A stretch of DNA of 64,000 bases from Acinetobacter genomosp. 15BJ (GCF_000400715.1 NZ_KE007344.1:1-64000), one strand, 5' to 3'; positions 33,402-42,695 are shown, counted from the first letter of the stretch. Numbers and translations are program-made. Notes: a model not told the origin generated them from the letters alone.

Positions 33402-34358
33402 TTATTGCGCTTGGCGTTTGTTATGACGTAACGAGAGATAAGCGGTGATGCCCAAGACTAGGACGATAAAGCCTAATGAAATCCAGATTGGCATGTGGAA
33501 TACATCGAGCAATAACATTTTTGCACCAATGAACAATAAGATGATGCCCAAGCCATACGGTAAGTAATGCATTTTGGTTGCAGCGCCTGCCAACAAGAAG
33601 AACATCGCACGTAAGCCCAAAATCGCCATTAAGTTTGCGGTTAAGACAATGAACGGGTCACTGGTCACAGCGAAAATCGCAGGAATAGAATCCACCGCAA
33701 AAATCACATCAGATGCTTCAACCAAGATCAAGACTAAGAATAATGGCGTTGCCCACAACACACCGTTCTGACGAACAAAGAAGCTATTACCATGCAGTTG
33801 TGGGGTAATACGCATGTGTTTGCGTAACCATTTCAATAGCTTGATATCTTCAATATTGGTGTCTTCTTCATCTTGTCCTTTCAGGAACTTAAAGCCTGTA
33901 TAGACCAAGAACGCACCGAAGATATACAGCACCCAAGAGAACTCTTGGACGAACCAAGCACCAATAAAGATAAAGATGGTTCTTAAAATGATTGCACCGA
34001 GTACGCCGTAAAGCAGGATTTTACGCTGGAATGCAGGTGGAATCGCAAACGCTGCGAAAATCATTAGCCAGACAAAGACGTTATCAATTGCCAGCGATTT
34101 TTCCAGTAGATAACCTGCAAAGTATTCCATGGTTTTTTGGTTTGCAATGGTTGCACCTACCGTTTGCTGTAGGTAGAACCATAAACCACCACCAAAGATC
34201 GTTGCGACTGTCACCCACGCAATGCTCCAGTAAGCTGCTTGTCGAATAGGTACATCTTGGTCTTGTTTTTGTTTAAAGCCTAAAAAGTCGATCAGCAGCA
34301 TGACTGTGACAAGGCCGAAGAACACGACATATAGCCATAAATTACCGATAGTTTCCAT
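33402..34358 (-). CDS. TerC-family membrane protein (Alx-like)
   Basis: A 318-residue integral membrane protein with eight or nine helices. TerC motifs with acidic residues in membranes are visible: LEKSLAIDNVFVWLMIFAAFAIP and LVLILVEASDVIFAVDSIPAIFAVTSDPFIVLTAN. These aspartates and glutamates are thought to bind metal. A manganese-sensing yybP-ykoY riboswitch in its leader supports a role in Mn2+ export or Mn2+ supply to exported enzymes. AGGGAG precedes the ATG; a GTG one codon upstream is less likely. Confidence 0.93.
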   Translation of the reverse strand: METIGNLWLYVVFFGLVTVMLLIDFLGFKQKQDQDVPIRQAAYWSIAWVTVATIFGGGLWFYLQQTVGATIANQKTMEYFAGYLLEKSLAIDNVFVWLMIFAAFAIPPAFQRKILLYGVLGAIILRTIFIFIGAWFVQEFSWVLYIFGAFLVYTGFKFLKGQDEEDTNIEDIKLLKWLRKHMRITPQLHGNSFFVRQNGVLWATPLFLVLILVEASDVIFAVDSIPAIFAVTSDPFIVLTANLMAILGLRAMFFLLAGAATKMHYLPYGLGIILLFIGAKMLLLDVFHMPIWISLGFIVLVLGITAYLSLRHNKRQAQ

Positions 34359-34386
34359 CACAACTCCCTATCTGGCAAATGGACAT

Positions 34387-34444
34387 AAAAAAACCTTGAC
34401 CAGTTGCCAGATGAATTAATACATCTGTTTCAACATGATCAAGG
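34387..34444 (-). terminator. Riboswitch-linked terminator before the TerC gene
   Basis: On the minus strand CCTTGA pairs with TCAAGG around an inner hairpin (CAGATG / CATCTG), followed by seven T residues. It directly follows the aptamer and shares its last bases, so it looks like the expression platform. Confidence 0.7.
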
Positions 34445-34568
34445 TCTTGCCTACATCACGATTGCATGTGATGCTCAGAGTCCGACTTTTTGCAAAGTGT
34501 AATGACGAAACTCTGACACCTAAATTGTTCAGTTTCACAACCTAGGCTTGGAGGAGGCTACTCCCCTT
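34443..34568 (-). ncRNA. yybP-ykoY manganese riboswitch
   Basis: The minus strand begins AAGGGGAGTAGCC and ends GGCAAGACC, the two conserved flanks of the yybP-ykoY aptamer, about 125 nt apart. It lies in the leader of a TerC gene, the classic partner. Mn2+ binding would be expected to prevent the terminator at 34387-34444 and raise TerC expression. Confidence 0.85.
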
Positions 34569-34753
34569 GTCAAATTCTGTTATGGATGATGACATCCAAA
34601 GATAGGCATAGAATTACATAAATAATCGATTTAAGCAAATTTTGAATGCATAAATTTTAAACATTATTTTTATTCTGGTGAGATAGGAAAATTCCTCAAC
34701 TTGGATTAATTTAAGCTCGAACAGCTTTGTAAAATGATGAGAATAAAAAACAG

Positions 34754-35950
34754 ATGAGTCCTGCAAAAATTCAAGATAGACCACGAAAGCGACTTGCACC
34801 GCGTGATCCAACAGAAGCCCACCGTGCAGCCACACCCTTAGAACTGTTATTTGACCTGATTTTTGTGGTCGCGATTGCAACTGCAGGACAGCAACTCCAC
34901 CATGCGATAATCGAAGGTCATTTATGGCATGCTTTACCGACCTATTTCATGGTGTTTTTCGCCTTGTGGTGGGCATGGATGAATTTCACTTGGTTTGCCT
35001 CAGCCTATGACAATGATGACACACTGTATCGCTGTTTGACCTTTGTCCAAATTGTTGGCTCATTGGTGATGGCAGCTGGCATTCCCGCGGTTTTCCAAGA
35101 ACATAATTTCGATGTCATTATCATTGGTTATGTGATTATGCGTTTGGCTTTAGTGACCCAATGGATACGTGTCGCAAAACACGATCCTGAACGCAAGGTA
35201 ACTGCTTATCGCTATGCAATCGGGATTGTCTTGGTTCAGTTGGGATGGCTGATTGGCAATTTTAGTGCCATTCATATGACCCCTCTACTTTTCCTCATTT
35301 TGGTTGTTGCTGAGTTAGTCGTGCCCTTGTATGCCGAAAAGCATGCGATCACGCCATGGCACCCGCATCATATTATTGAGCGCTACGGGTTGCTTACTAT
35401 CATTGTATTGGGTGAATCCATCATTGGCAGTTTTGCAGCCACTCAGGAAGCTTTTTCCAATCATGACGTAAATTTTAAAGAAATTTTTTTAGTGATTGGC
35501 GGACTGTTAATGATGTTTGCAATGTGGTGGGTTTATTTTGACCGCAGTCATCACCACCATCAACGCCGTGGGGTACAGCCTTTTTTATGGGGCTACGGTC
35601 ATTTTTTTATCTTTATCAGTATTGCGATATTAGGCGCAGCTTTAGCTGCCGCCGTCGATGTTTCAACTCAACATGCCCACATTTCCAGTCAAATGATGGG
35701 CTGGCTGATCGCTGCCTGTCTGGCGATTTATAGTACCTATATTTGGTTGTTTTACGAGGCCTTTGATTTATCGGGATGGCGACGTTGGCTCTATCCAATG
35801 ACTATTTTGATCCTTTTCACGATTCCTTTATTTTTTGCCGATATTGGTTATATCGTTTTTGCGATGGCGGTGATTTATATTCTGCGTCTTCTCATTTCTA
35901 AAATGTATTTGATGAATTGTAATGATGAGCAGGTGGCTGCAAGCAAATAA
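34754..35950 (+). CDS. LtrA-family (low temperature requirement) membrane protein
   Basis: A 398-residue membrane protein with some ten helices. The family signature is near the N-terminus: EAHRAATPLELLFDLIFVVAIATAGQQL, followed by FFALWWAWMNFTWFASAYDNDD. A histidine-rich loop (SHHHHQRRG) follows the seventh helix. LtrA was named from cold growth in Listeria; its molecular role is unknown. The ribosome binding site is weak. Confidence 0.85.
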   Translation: MSPAKIQDRPRKRLAPRDPTEAHRAATPLELLFDLIFVVAIATAGQQLHHAIIEGHLWHALPTYFMVFFALWWAWMNFTWFASAYDNDDTLYRCLTFVQIVGSLVMAAGIPAVFQEHNFDVIIIGYVIMRLALVTQWIRVAKHDPERKVTAYRYAIGIVLVQLGWLIGNFSAIHMTPLLFLILVVAELVVPLYAEKHAITPWHPHHIIERYGLLTIIVLGESIIGSFAATQEAFSNHDVNFKEIFLVIGGLLMMFAMWWVYFDRSHHHHQRRGVQPFLWGYGHFFIFISIAILGAALAAAVDVSTQHAHISSQMMGWLIAACLAIYSTYIWLFYEAFDLSGWRRWLYPMTILILFTIPLFFADIGYIVFAMAVIYILRLLISKMYLMNCNDEQVAASK

Positions 35951-36017
35951 TGCAAGTCTTGCAACACTTATCTTTATAGAGCAGAAACAAGCGAGAAACG
36001 AGATACACTCGCTTGTT

Positions 36018-36935
36018 TTAAGCAAAGATTTTTAGAATTTCTGTGCGTAAGAATTGATGGCGTGAATTATGTTTCACCTGCTCATGCCAATACATGCCCA
36101 TATTGATTCTAGGGAGTTCAATCGGCAGTGCATGAATGTGTAAATTATCCGAATAATGCAGATGTTTGAGAATACTTTGCGGAATGGTCAAGATCGCATT
36201 CGGATATTGAGCCAAGACTTGCAGCGCCGTTGCATAGTGTTGGCAACGCAGAAAAATCTGCCGCGACAATTGCTGCCGATTTAGATAAATATCTTCCAGT
36301 AGTAAGCCTGTGCGCCGTGATGACACCCCAATGTGTGGTGATGATAAATACAGTGATAAATCCATGTCTTGCTGTTGGGTGCAGACCACAAAATGGTCCT
36401 CCATCAGGTTTTCAAACTGTAAATGATCCTGATGGGGCTGTACCAGATCAATGACAAAATCAATTTGTTGGGCGGAGAGATCCGCCAGCATGTTTTTACG
36501 ATCCAGCTTGGAACTCAGAAACTGAATATCCAGATTCAATTGGGCAAAATGATGGACCAGTTGCGGGAAAATAATGGGTTCGATTTCATCATGAATGGCA
36601 ATTTTCAGGCTTTGCAGCATGCTCGGCATAAAGTCTTGCTGAGGCACTGCAATTTGTTGAATCGCCAGTAATGCTGTTTGAATCGGCTGATAAATTTGCT
36701 CGGCATAGGGGGTTGGAAGCATTTTTTGCCCACTACGGACAAATAGATCATCTCCGAGTTGTGTACGTAGGCGCTGTAAGGCATGGCTGACCGCAGATTG
36801 GCTAATACAGAGCAGTTGTGCGGCTTTGGAAATGCTTTTTTGCTCAAAAATGGCAATAAAAAGTGGATATAGATTGATATCGATACGGTGAAAGTGCGCC
36901 ACTTCCAGTGGACTAGTATTATGAATCTGATTCAT
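36018..36935 (-). CDS. LysR-family transcriptional regulator
   Basis: A 305-residue regulator with an N-terminal winged helix (LYPLFIAIFEQKSISKAAQLLCISQSAVSHALQRLR, residues about 22-57) and a C-terminal effector domain. It is divergent from the acyl-CoA dehydrogenase operon, the normal arrangement for a LysR regulator of its neighbour. A CATAA-N11-TTATG dyad between them is a candidate binding site. The effector is unknown; an acyl-CoA or hydroxy acid is a guess from context. Confidence 0.88.
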   Translation of the reverse strand: MNQIHNTSPLEVAHFHRIDINLYPLFIAIFEQKSISKAAQLLCISQSAVSHALQRLRTQLGDDLFVRSGQKMLPTPYAEQIYQPIQTALLAIQQIAVPQQDFMPSMLQSLKIAIHDEIEPIIFPQLVHHFAQLNLDIQFLSSKLDRKNMLADLSAQQIDFVIDLVQPHQDHLQFENLMEDHFVVCTQQQDMDLSLYLSSPHIGVSSRRTGLLLEDIYLNRQQLSRQIFLRCQHYATALQVLAQYPNAILTIPQSILKHLHYSDNLHIHALPIELPRINMGMYWHEQVKHNSRHQFLRTEILKIFA

Positions 36936-36964
36936 AGTTTTGCATAAAATAAAATCATTTCATT

Positions 36965-36985
36965 CATAATAAATTTTCGCTTATG
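36965..36985. promoter_or_regulatory. Candidate LysR operator
   Basis: CATAA and TTATG separated by 11 bases between the divergent LysR gene and the acyl-CoA dehydrogenase operon, a shape that fits LysR-type half-sites. Confidence 0.4.
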
Positions 36986-37041
36986 GTGATGTAAAGCAGC
37001 GAATTGAGCTTCGCCAAATTTTTACCTTGAGGGAAATGATG

Positions 37042-38271
37042 ATGTTTGCATTATCTGAACGCGCACAGGATTTTATTGCACGAACGCAAGCCTTTATTCA
37101 ACAAGAAATTGAACCGATCGAAAAGACATTCTGGGATGAAGTACATCATCGCAATGTTGATGGTGACTGGACTAAGTGGCAGTGGCCAGCCCAACTCGAA
37201 CAACTGAAAAGCAAAGCCAAAGCTGCGGGCTTATGGAATATGTTCTTACCTGATGCTGAACTGGGTGCAGGCTTATCGGTACAGGAATATGCACATATTG
37301 CGGAACTCACAGGACGGAGTTTACTTGCACCGACAGTGTTCAACTGTAACGCGCCTGATAGCGGCAATATGGAAGTGTTATGGCGCTATGGTAGTGACCA
37401 GCAAAAACAACAATGGTTGCACCCCCTGCTCGCTGGCGAAATCCGTTCAGTATTCTGCATGACTGAACCTGCGGTAGCATCCAGTGATGCAACTAATATG
37501 CAAGCCACGGCGGTGATTGAAGGCGATGAGATTGTCTTGAATGGACGCAAATGGTGGTCATCGGGTTTGGGAGATCCGAATGCCAAAGTGATTATTTTCA
37601 TGGCTTATACCCCAGACCCAAGCAAAGACCGTCATCATCAACATTCGATGGTATTGGTGCCAATCGATACACAAGGGGTAACAATTGAAAGAATGTTGCC
37701 TGTGTTTGGTGACTACGATGCCCCGCATGGGCATGGACAGGTTAGTTTTGACAATGTGCGTGTGCCAGTGAGTAACTTTATTGGCGGTGCTGGGCAAGGT
37801 TTTGAAATTGCCCAAGGGCGTTTAGGGCCAGGGCGGATTCATCATTGTATGCGTTGTATTGGCGCAGCAGAGAAAGCCTTGGAGCTGATGATTGATCGAG
37901 GCATGTCACGCAAAGCTTTTGGCAAAGAAATTCTGAAATTGGGCGGTAATTTAGAACGGGTCGCAGATGCACGTGTACAGATCGATCAAGCTCGCCTATT
38001 AACGCTGTATGCCGCTTATAAGATGGATACCTTAGGCAATATGGCGGCTCTGACAGAGATTTCTGCAATTAAAGTAGTGGCACCGACGGTATTACAACAT
38101 GTGGTCGATATGGCGATTCAAATTCACGGTGGCGAAGGTGTTTCACGCGATACCCCACTGACTGCATTTTTCAATCAAGCGCGTAGTTTACGTTTGGCCG
38201 ATGGACCTGATGAAGTCCATAAAGGCATGATTGCCAAATTAGAACTCAAAAAACGTGGCTATACTCGTTGA
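37042..38271 (+). CDS. Acyl-CoA dehydrogenase family protein (ACAD10/11-like)
   Basis: FAD enzyme of 409 residues that would introduce a double bond into an acyl-CoA. FAD and substrate motifs include CMTEPAVASSDATNMQATA and the C-terminal QIHGGEGVSRDTPL block. I start at the third of three adjacent ATGs, seven bases after GAGGGA. It is followed by an APH-type kinase, and together they resemble the ACAD10/11 and LvaC/LvaA pairing that removes a 4-hydroxyl via phosphorylation. The true substrate is not known. Confidence 0.85.
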   Translation: MFALSERAQDFIARTQAFIQQEIEPIEKTFWDEVHHRNVDGDWTKWQWPAQLEQLKSKAKAAGLWNMFLPDAELGAGLSVQEYAHIAELTGRSLLAPTVFNCNAPDSGNMEVLWRYGSDQQKQQWLHPLLAGEIRSVFCMTEPAVASSDATNMQATAVIEGDEIVLNGRKWWSSGLGDPNAKVIIFMAYTPDPSKDRHHQHSMVLVPIDTQGVTIERMLPVFGDYDAPHGHGQVSFDNVRVPVSNFIGGAGQGFEIAQGRLGPGRIHHCMRCIGAAEKALELMIDRGMSRKAFGKEILKLGGNLERVADARVQIDQARLLTLYAAYKMDTLGNMAALTEISAIKVVAPTVLQHVVDMAIQIHGGEGVSRDTPLTAFFNQARSLRLADGPDEVHKGMIAKLELKKRGYTR

Positions 38272-38287
38272 TAAGGAAAATACAACA

Positions 38288-39409
38288 ATGACAATGATTG
38301 ATATCGGTGGACAGGTTCGTAAAGGTGAAGAACTGGATATTGCAGCGGTTGAAAGCTGGTTAAAAAACCAAGGTGTAGATCTGCAAGGACAGGCACAAGT
38401 GACCCAATATTCAGGGGGTGCATCGAATTGGACCTATCGGCTGCAGTATGACAATGCAGATCTCATTTTACGTCGTCCACCTAAAGGGACCAAAGCCAAA
38501 TCTGCGCATGATATGGCGCGTGAATACAATGTACAGAAGCATCTTGCACCGTTCTACCCTGTCCTGCCTGAAATGATTGCACTGTGTCAGGACGAGAATG
38601 TGATTGGCTGTGACTTCTATGTCATGAAACGGATCGAGGGCATTATTCCACGTGCCAATTTACCTAAAGAATTACAGCTGGATGAGTCACAGGTACAGCA
38701 ACTTTGCCTGAATGTCTTAGATAAATTGATTGAGCTGCATCAAGTACCTTATCAAGGTACAGAACTGGAAAAACTGGGCAAAGGCGAAGGCTACTGCCGC
38801 CGTCAGGTCGAAGGTTGGGATGCGCGTTTTAGTAAAGCATTTACACCCAATATCCCTGATTTTGCTTTTGTACGTGAATGGCTACAGCAACACATTCCTG
38901 CTGATGCTAAAACCTGCGTGATTCATAATGACTGGCGTTTTGATAATGTCATTTTAGATCCACAACAACCGACTCAAGTGATTGGGGTACTGGATTGGGA
39001 AATGGCGACATTGGGTGATCCGTTGATGGATTTGGGCAGTGCACTCGCCTACTGGATTCAAGAGGATGATGATGCTTTAATGAAATCCAGCCGCCGTCAA
39101 CCAACCAATTTAAAAGGCATGCTGACACGACAACAGGTGGTCGATTATTATCTGGAAAAAACAGGTCTAAAGCCTGATAACTGGGCATTTTATGAAGTGT
39201 TTGGTTTGTTCCGCTTAGCAGTGATTGCGCAACAGATCTATTATCGTTATTACCATCAGCAAACCGATAATCCAGCCTTTAAAGACTTTTGGATCATGAT
39301 TCACGCCTTACATATTCGGGCTTTAAAACTGATTGCGCAAAACAATCCGCAAGCACGACCATTGATTGCTGAATATGGCGCAAAACTACAGGATATTTTA
39401 AAACAATGA
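38288..39409 (+). CDS. APH-type phosphotransferase (LvaA / ACAD10-11 kinase-domain like)
   Basis: A 373-residue kinase-fold protein. The catalytic loop CVIHNDWRFDNVILD (Brenner-like motif, Asp and Asn) and the metal-binding GVLDWEMATLGDPLMDLG are clear; the ATP-grasping N-lobe includes YSGGASNWTYRL and ILRRPP. It is not expected to confer antibiotic resistance: the sequence follows the branch paired with acyl-CoA dehydrogenases, which phosphorylates hydroxyacyl-CoAs. Start chosen at 38288, ten bases after AAGGA. It overlaps the next gene by four bases. Confidence 0.83.
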   Translation: MTMIDIGGQVRKGEELDIAAVESWLKNQGVDLQGQAQVTQYSGGASNWTYRLQYDNADLILRRPPKGTKAKSAHDMAREYNVQKHLAPFYPVLPEMIALCQDENVIGCDFYVMKRIEGIIPRANLPKELQLDESQVQQLCLNVLDKLIELHQVPYQGTELEKLGKGEGYCRRQVEGWDARFSKAFTPNIPDFAFVREWLQQHIPADAKTCVIHNDWRFDNVILDPQQPTQVIGVLDWEMATLGDPLMDLGSALAYWIQEDDDALMKSSRRQPTNLKGMLTRQQVVDYYLEKTGLKPDNWAFYEVFGLFRLAVIAQQIYYRYYHQQTDNPAFKDFWIMIHALHIRALKLIAQNNPQARPLIAEYGAKLQDILKQ

Positions 39410-40104
39410 CCACAATTTATTTGGTACGACATGGGCAAGCGTCTTTTGGTGCAGCAAGTTATGACCAGCTTTCAGCCAAGGGTGAACAGCAGGCACAGGT
39501 TGTCGGTGATTTTTTTAAACAGACTCTGAAGCAAACACCGCTGATTGTGGCAGGTTCGATGCAACGTCACCAGCAAACAGCGCAATTGGCCTTAGCCCAA
39601 AGTTTTCAGAATGCACCGATTCAAACAGAGTCGGCTTGGAATGAGTTTGATCATCAGCATGTGTTTGCTCAATACGAACCGCGTTTTAATCAACCTGAAT
39701 TGCTGAAACAGGATGTCGATTTGGTGGCCAATCCACGTGCTTACCTAGCTAAAATCTTTGATGGCGCGATTGATCGCTGGATTGGAGAGCAATATGACCA
39801 TGAATATCATGAGACCTGGTTAGACTTTCAATCGCGTGTAGAAAGTGCCTTACACGGTTTGTGTCAGCACATTGATGCCACACAACCACGTCAGGCAGTG
39901 GTATTTAGTTCTGGCGGTGTGATTTCTGTGGCGGTCGGTCAGGTGTTGGGACTGAATGCCAAACAGATTTTTGCGCTGAATTGGTCGATTGCTAATGCCA
40001 GTATTACGACACTGCGCTGGTCAGATGATCGTTTGCAATTACTCAGTTTTAATGAGCATCATTATTTGAAAGCGCGTGATGCTGAACTTTTAACATGGAT
40101 TTAA
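39406..40104 (+). CDS. Histidine phosphatase family protein
   Basis: A 232-residue protein of the phosphoglycerate mutase-like clan. The catalytic RHG motif is IYLVRHGQASFG at residues 4-15, and the second histidine lies in the VVFSSGGVIS region, where the usual GH is replaced by SGGV. The start codon overlaps the kinase stop as ATGA, so translation is coupled. Dephosphorylation of a phosphorylated intermediate or of by-products is a contextual guess. Confidence 0.85.
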   Translation: MTTIYLVRHGQASFGAASYDQLSAKGEQQAQVVGDFFKQTLKQTPLIVAGSMQRHQQTAQLALAQSFQNAPIQTESAWNEFDHQHVFAQYEPRFNQPELLKQDVDLVANPRAYLAKIFDGAIDRWIGEQYDHEYHETWLDFQSRVESALHGLCQHIDATQPRQAVVFSSGGVISVAVGQVLGLNAKQIFALNWSIANASITTLRWSDDRLQLLSFNEHHYLKARDAELLTWI

Positions 40105-40121
40105 AAAAATAGGTGGCAGGC

Positions 40122-40865
40122 ATGGCAAAGACGATTTTAATTACAGGGGCAAGCTCGGGCTTGGGCGCAGGTATGGCACGTGAATTTGCCGCCAAAGGCT
40201 ACAATCTGGCGCTTTGTGCACGACGTTTAGAGCGTTTGGAAGCCTTACAACAACAGTTGCAAAGCCAGTTTTCGATTCAGGTCAAGATTAAAACCCTTGA
40301 TGTGACCCATTATGATGATGTGTTTACGGTGTTCCATGCTTTTCAGCAAGAATTTGGAACGATTGACCGGATTATTGTCAATGCTGGTGTTGGCGATGGT
40401 CGCCGTATTGGCAAGGGGCATTTTGATGTAAATCGTGCTACCGCTGAAACCAATTTTATTTCGGCACTGGCGCAATGCGAAGCGGCAGTTGAAATCTTTA
40501 GAGCGCAAAACAAAGGTCATTTGGTGGTGATTTCTTCGATGAGTGCAATGCGTGGTTTACCCAAGCATTTATCGACCTATGCCGCCAGTAAAGCCGCGGT
40601 GGCGCATTTGGCCGAAGGGATTCGTGCCGAGTTGTTGAATACGCCAATTAAAGTCTCGACGATTTTCCCAGGTTATATTCGAACTGAATTAAATGAAGGT
40701 GCCAAGAAATTACCATTCGAAGTGGATGAGAAAACAGGAAGCAAGGCTTTGGTGAAAGCCATTGAGAAGGAACCTGTGAAAGCTTATGTGCCACAGTGGC
40801 CGTGGTTGCCAATGGGGATTGCAATGAAGATTTTGCCGTTGAAATTGGTGAATAAACTAAGTTGA
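40122..40865 (+). CDS. Short-chain dehydrogenase/reductase
   Basis: NAD(P)-dependent SDR of 247 residues. The Rossmann motif TGASSGLGAG is at residues about 7-16, NAGVGDG follows strand four, and the catalytic Ser and YxxxK are in VISSMSAMRG and YAASKAA. AGGTGG precedes the ATG; the upstream GTG is less likely. Last gene of the operon, so it probably handles a hydroxy- or ketoacyl intermediate; the substrate is unknown. Confidence 0.88.
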   Translation: MAKTILITGASSGLGAGMAREFAAKGYNLALCARRLERLEALQQQLQSQFSIQVKIKTLDVTHYDDVFTVFHAFQQEFGTIDRIIVNAGVGDGRRIGKGHFDVNRATAETNFISALAQCEAAVEIFRAQNKGHLVVISSMSAMRGLPKHLSTYAASKAAVAHLAEGIRAELLNTPIKVSTIFPGYIRTELNEGAKKLPFEVDEKTGSKALVKAIEKEPVKAYVPQWPWLPMGIAMKILPLKLVNKLS

Positions 40866-40961
40866 TTGCAATTTTAAATGCATAGACAAATATGTTTATT
40901 CGGTAGATTGCACAGCCTCATATAGACTGAATAGTTGACTTGTTTGAGTATAGGCGTTTCC

Positions 40962-41079
40962 TTACTTTTCAAAGATGAAAAGTAACAAAAATCTTTTGTT
41001 GAGCAGAGGGTACATCCATGTCACCCCTGCTCAACTGGCGGCATCCATGCCGCCTGTCACGATAGTGAATACCGTGACA
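40962..41079. repeat. Array of four consecutive hairpins between the SDR gene and mpl
   Basis: Four perfect or near-perfect stems follow one another: TTACTTTTC/GAAAAGTAA (40962-40985), GTTGAGCAG/CTGCTCAAC with inner GGGT-ACAT/ATGT-ACCC (40998-41035), GGCGGCAT/ATGCCGCC (41037-41054) and TGTCACG/CGTGACA (41055-41079). It lies between convergent genes. A reading frame from 40975 crosses it but runs into mpl antisense and is not credible. Perhaps a dispersed repeat element. Confidence 0.55.
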
Positions 41080-41111
41080 AAGTTAGATGATGAAATGGGC
41101 TACTGGCTAGA

Positions 41112-42473
41112 TTATGACAAAGCCGTAATTAACTTTTGGTGTAAACCACCAAAACCGCCATTGGACATGATCACCACAGCATCGCCCTCACCTGCTTCAT
41201 TCACCACACGGGCAATGATCTCATCTAAAGAGCGGCTAACTTCCGCCTTGTTTGCTGATGCTGAGATCACCGGTTGTAGATCCCAATCCAAGCCTTCTGG
41301 TTGATACCAAATCACTTCATCCGCTAAACGAGCAGAATGTGCTAAACCATCTTTATGGCTGCCCATACGCATGGTGTTAGAACGTGGTTCAATAATCGCC
41401 CACAGCTTACGTTCACCTAGACGTTTACGTGCACCGTCCAGTGTGGTTTCAATCGCAGTTGGGTGATGGGCAAAGTCATCGTAGACTTCGATGCCACGCA
41501 CCGTGCCTAACAGTTCCATACGGCGTTTAACACCACCGAAGTTGGATAAGGCTTCACAAGCCTGTTCAAGGCTAACACCTACGTGTTGTGCAGCAGCAAT
41601 GGTTGCCAATGCATTGGCAACACTATGTTGCCCTGTCATGTTCCACTTCACTTCACCTACCACTTTGCCGTGCTCAAGTACTTTAAAGTGACTGCCATCG
41701 GCACTGATCAGTTCAGCTGATAAGGCGGCTTGGTCATTTGGCTCAAGACTGGTGCGAACCACAGGTGTCCAGCAGCCTTGCTGCAAGACTTCATCAATAT
41801 TGGTTTCAGTGATTGGTGCAATAATACGACCTTCGCTTGGAATGGTACGCACTAAATGATGGAACTGTTTTTGAATCGCAGCCAGATCATCAAAAATATC
41901 GGCGTGATCAAATTCAAGGTTGTTTAAAATCGCTGTTTTAGGATGATAGTGAACGAACTTAGAACGTTTATCGAAGAAGGCAGAATCATATTCATCTGCT
42001 TCAACACAGAAATATTGACCGCCACCTAGACGTGCACTTTCACTAAAACCCAGTGGTACGCCACCGATCAAGAAACCCGGATTTAAACCTGCTTGGTCAA
42101 GCACCCAAGCCAGCATGGTGGTGGTAGTGGTTTTACCATGTGTACCCGCGACACCAAGTACATGTTTGCCTTGGAGTACATGATCGGCCAAGAATTGTGG
42201 ACCAGAAATATAAGGCAGGCCTTCATTCAGCATGTATTCAATCGCATCAATACCACGTTTCATGGCATTGCCGACAATCACAAGATCAGGATGCGGTTGC
42301 AAGTGGCTACGATCATAGCCCTGCATCAATTCAATACCTGCATTTTCAAGTTGAGTTGACATTGGTGGATAAACATTAGCATCTGAACCTGTGACTTTAT
42401 GTCCTAAATCTCGTGCTAATAGAGCCAAAGACCCCATAAATGTGCCACAAATACCCAAAATATGCAGATGCAT
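41112..42473 (-). CDS. mpl: UDP-MurNAc:L-Ala-gamma-D-Glu-meso-DAP ligase
   Basis: Mpl joins recycled murein tripeptide to UDP-MurNAc. The 453-residue protein starts MHLHILGICGTFMGSLALLAR, the Mpl form of the Mur-ligase N-terminus. ATP loop GVAGTHGKTTTTTML, metal and substrate motifs EADEYDSAFFDKRSKF and DFAHHPTAIETTL are clear. It starts 21 codons inside the longest frame, where GGAG/AAGG lies upstream. Together with anmK at the left it gives this genome two murein-recycling genes in the window. Confidence 0.95.
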   Translation of the reverse strand: MHLHILGICGTFMGSLALLARDLGHKVTGSDANVYPPMSTQLENAGIELMQGYDRSHLQPHPDLVIVGNAMKRGIDAIEYMLNEGLPYISGPQFLADHVLQGKHVLGVAGTHGKTTTTTMLAWVLDQAGLNPGFLIGGVPLGFSESARLGGGQYFCVEADEYDSAFFDKRSKFVHYHPKTAILNNLEFDHADIFDDLAAIQKQFHHLVRTIPSEGRIIAPITETNIDEVLQQGCWTPVVRTSLEPNDQAALSAELISADGSHFKVLEHGKVVGEVKWNMTGQHSVANALATIAAAQHVGVSLEQACEALSNFGGVKRRMELLGTVRGIEVYDDFAHHPTAIETTLDGARKRLGERKLWAIIEPRSNTMRMGSHKDGLAHSARLADEVIWYQPEGLDWDLQPVISASANKAEVSRSLDEIIARVVNEAGEGDAVVIMSNGGFGGLHQKLITALS

Positions 42474-42695
42474 AACGCGCCTTCTCCACTGCTTTTCATA
42501 CAGCACTGATATCGTATGTATGATTGTCGTTATCAATAAAAATCAAACGCAACGATAGCAAGGCTTGCATGGAAAAGATAGTCAAAATTCGTTGTTGTTG
42601 TTTAGTTCTAATTGCACAGATGAATGCTAAAATTTCAGCGTTTTTACAAGCATTTCATCTCTGCTGTTCAACCCTTCTCTGGATAAAAGCACATT

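Noticed and set aside
34614..34880. An 88-codon frame opposite the start of the LtrA gene
   Set aside because: Overlaps a confident gene on the other strand and shows no domain or ribosome binding site.
38288..39409. Aminoglycoside resistance by the APH-type kinase
   Set aside because: The sequence and neighbours fit the acyl-CoA-dehydrogenase-linked kinase branch; nothing points to antibiotic substrates.
40975..41304. Reading frame of 109 codons between the SDR gene and mpl
   Set aside because: It crosses the hairpin array and then runs antisense into mpl, with no ribosome binding site or recognisable product.
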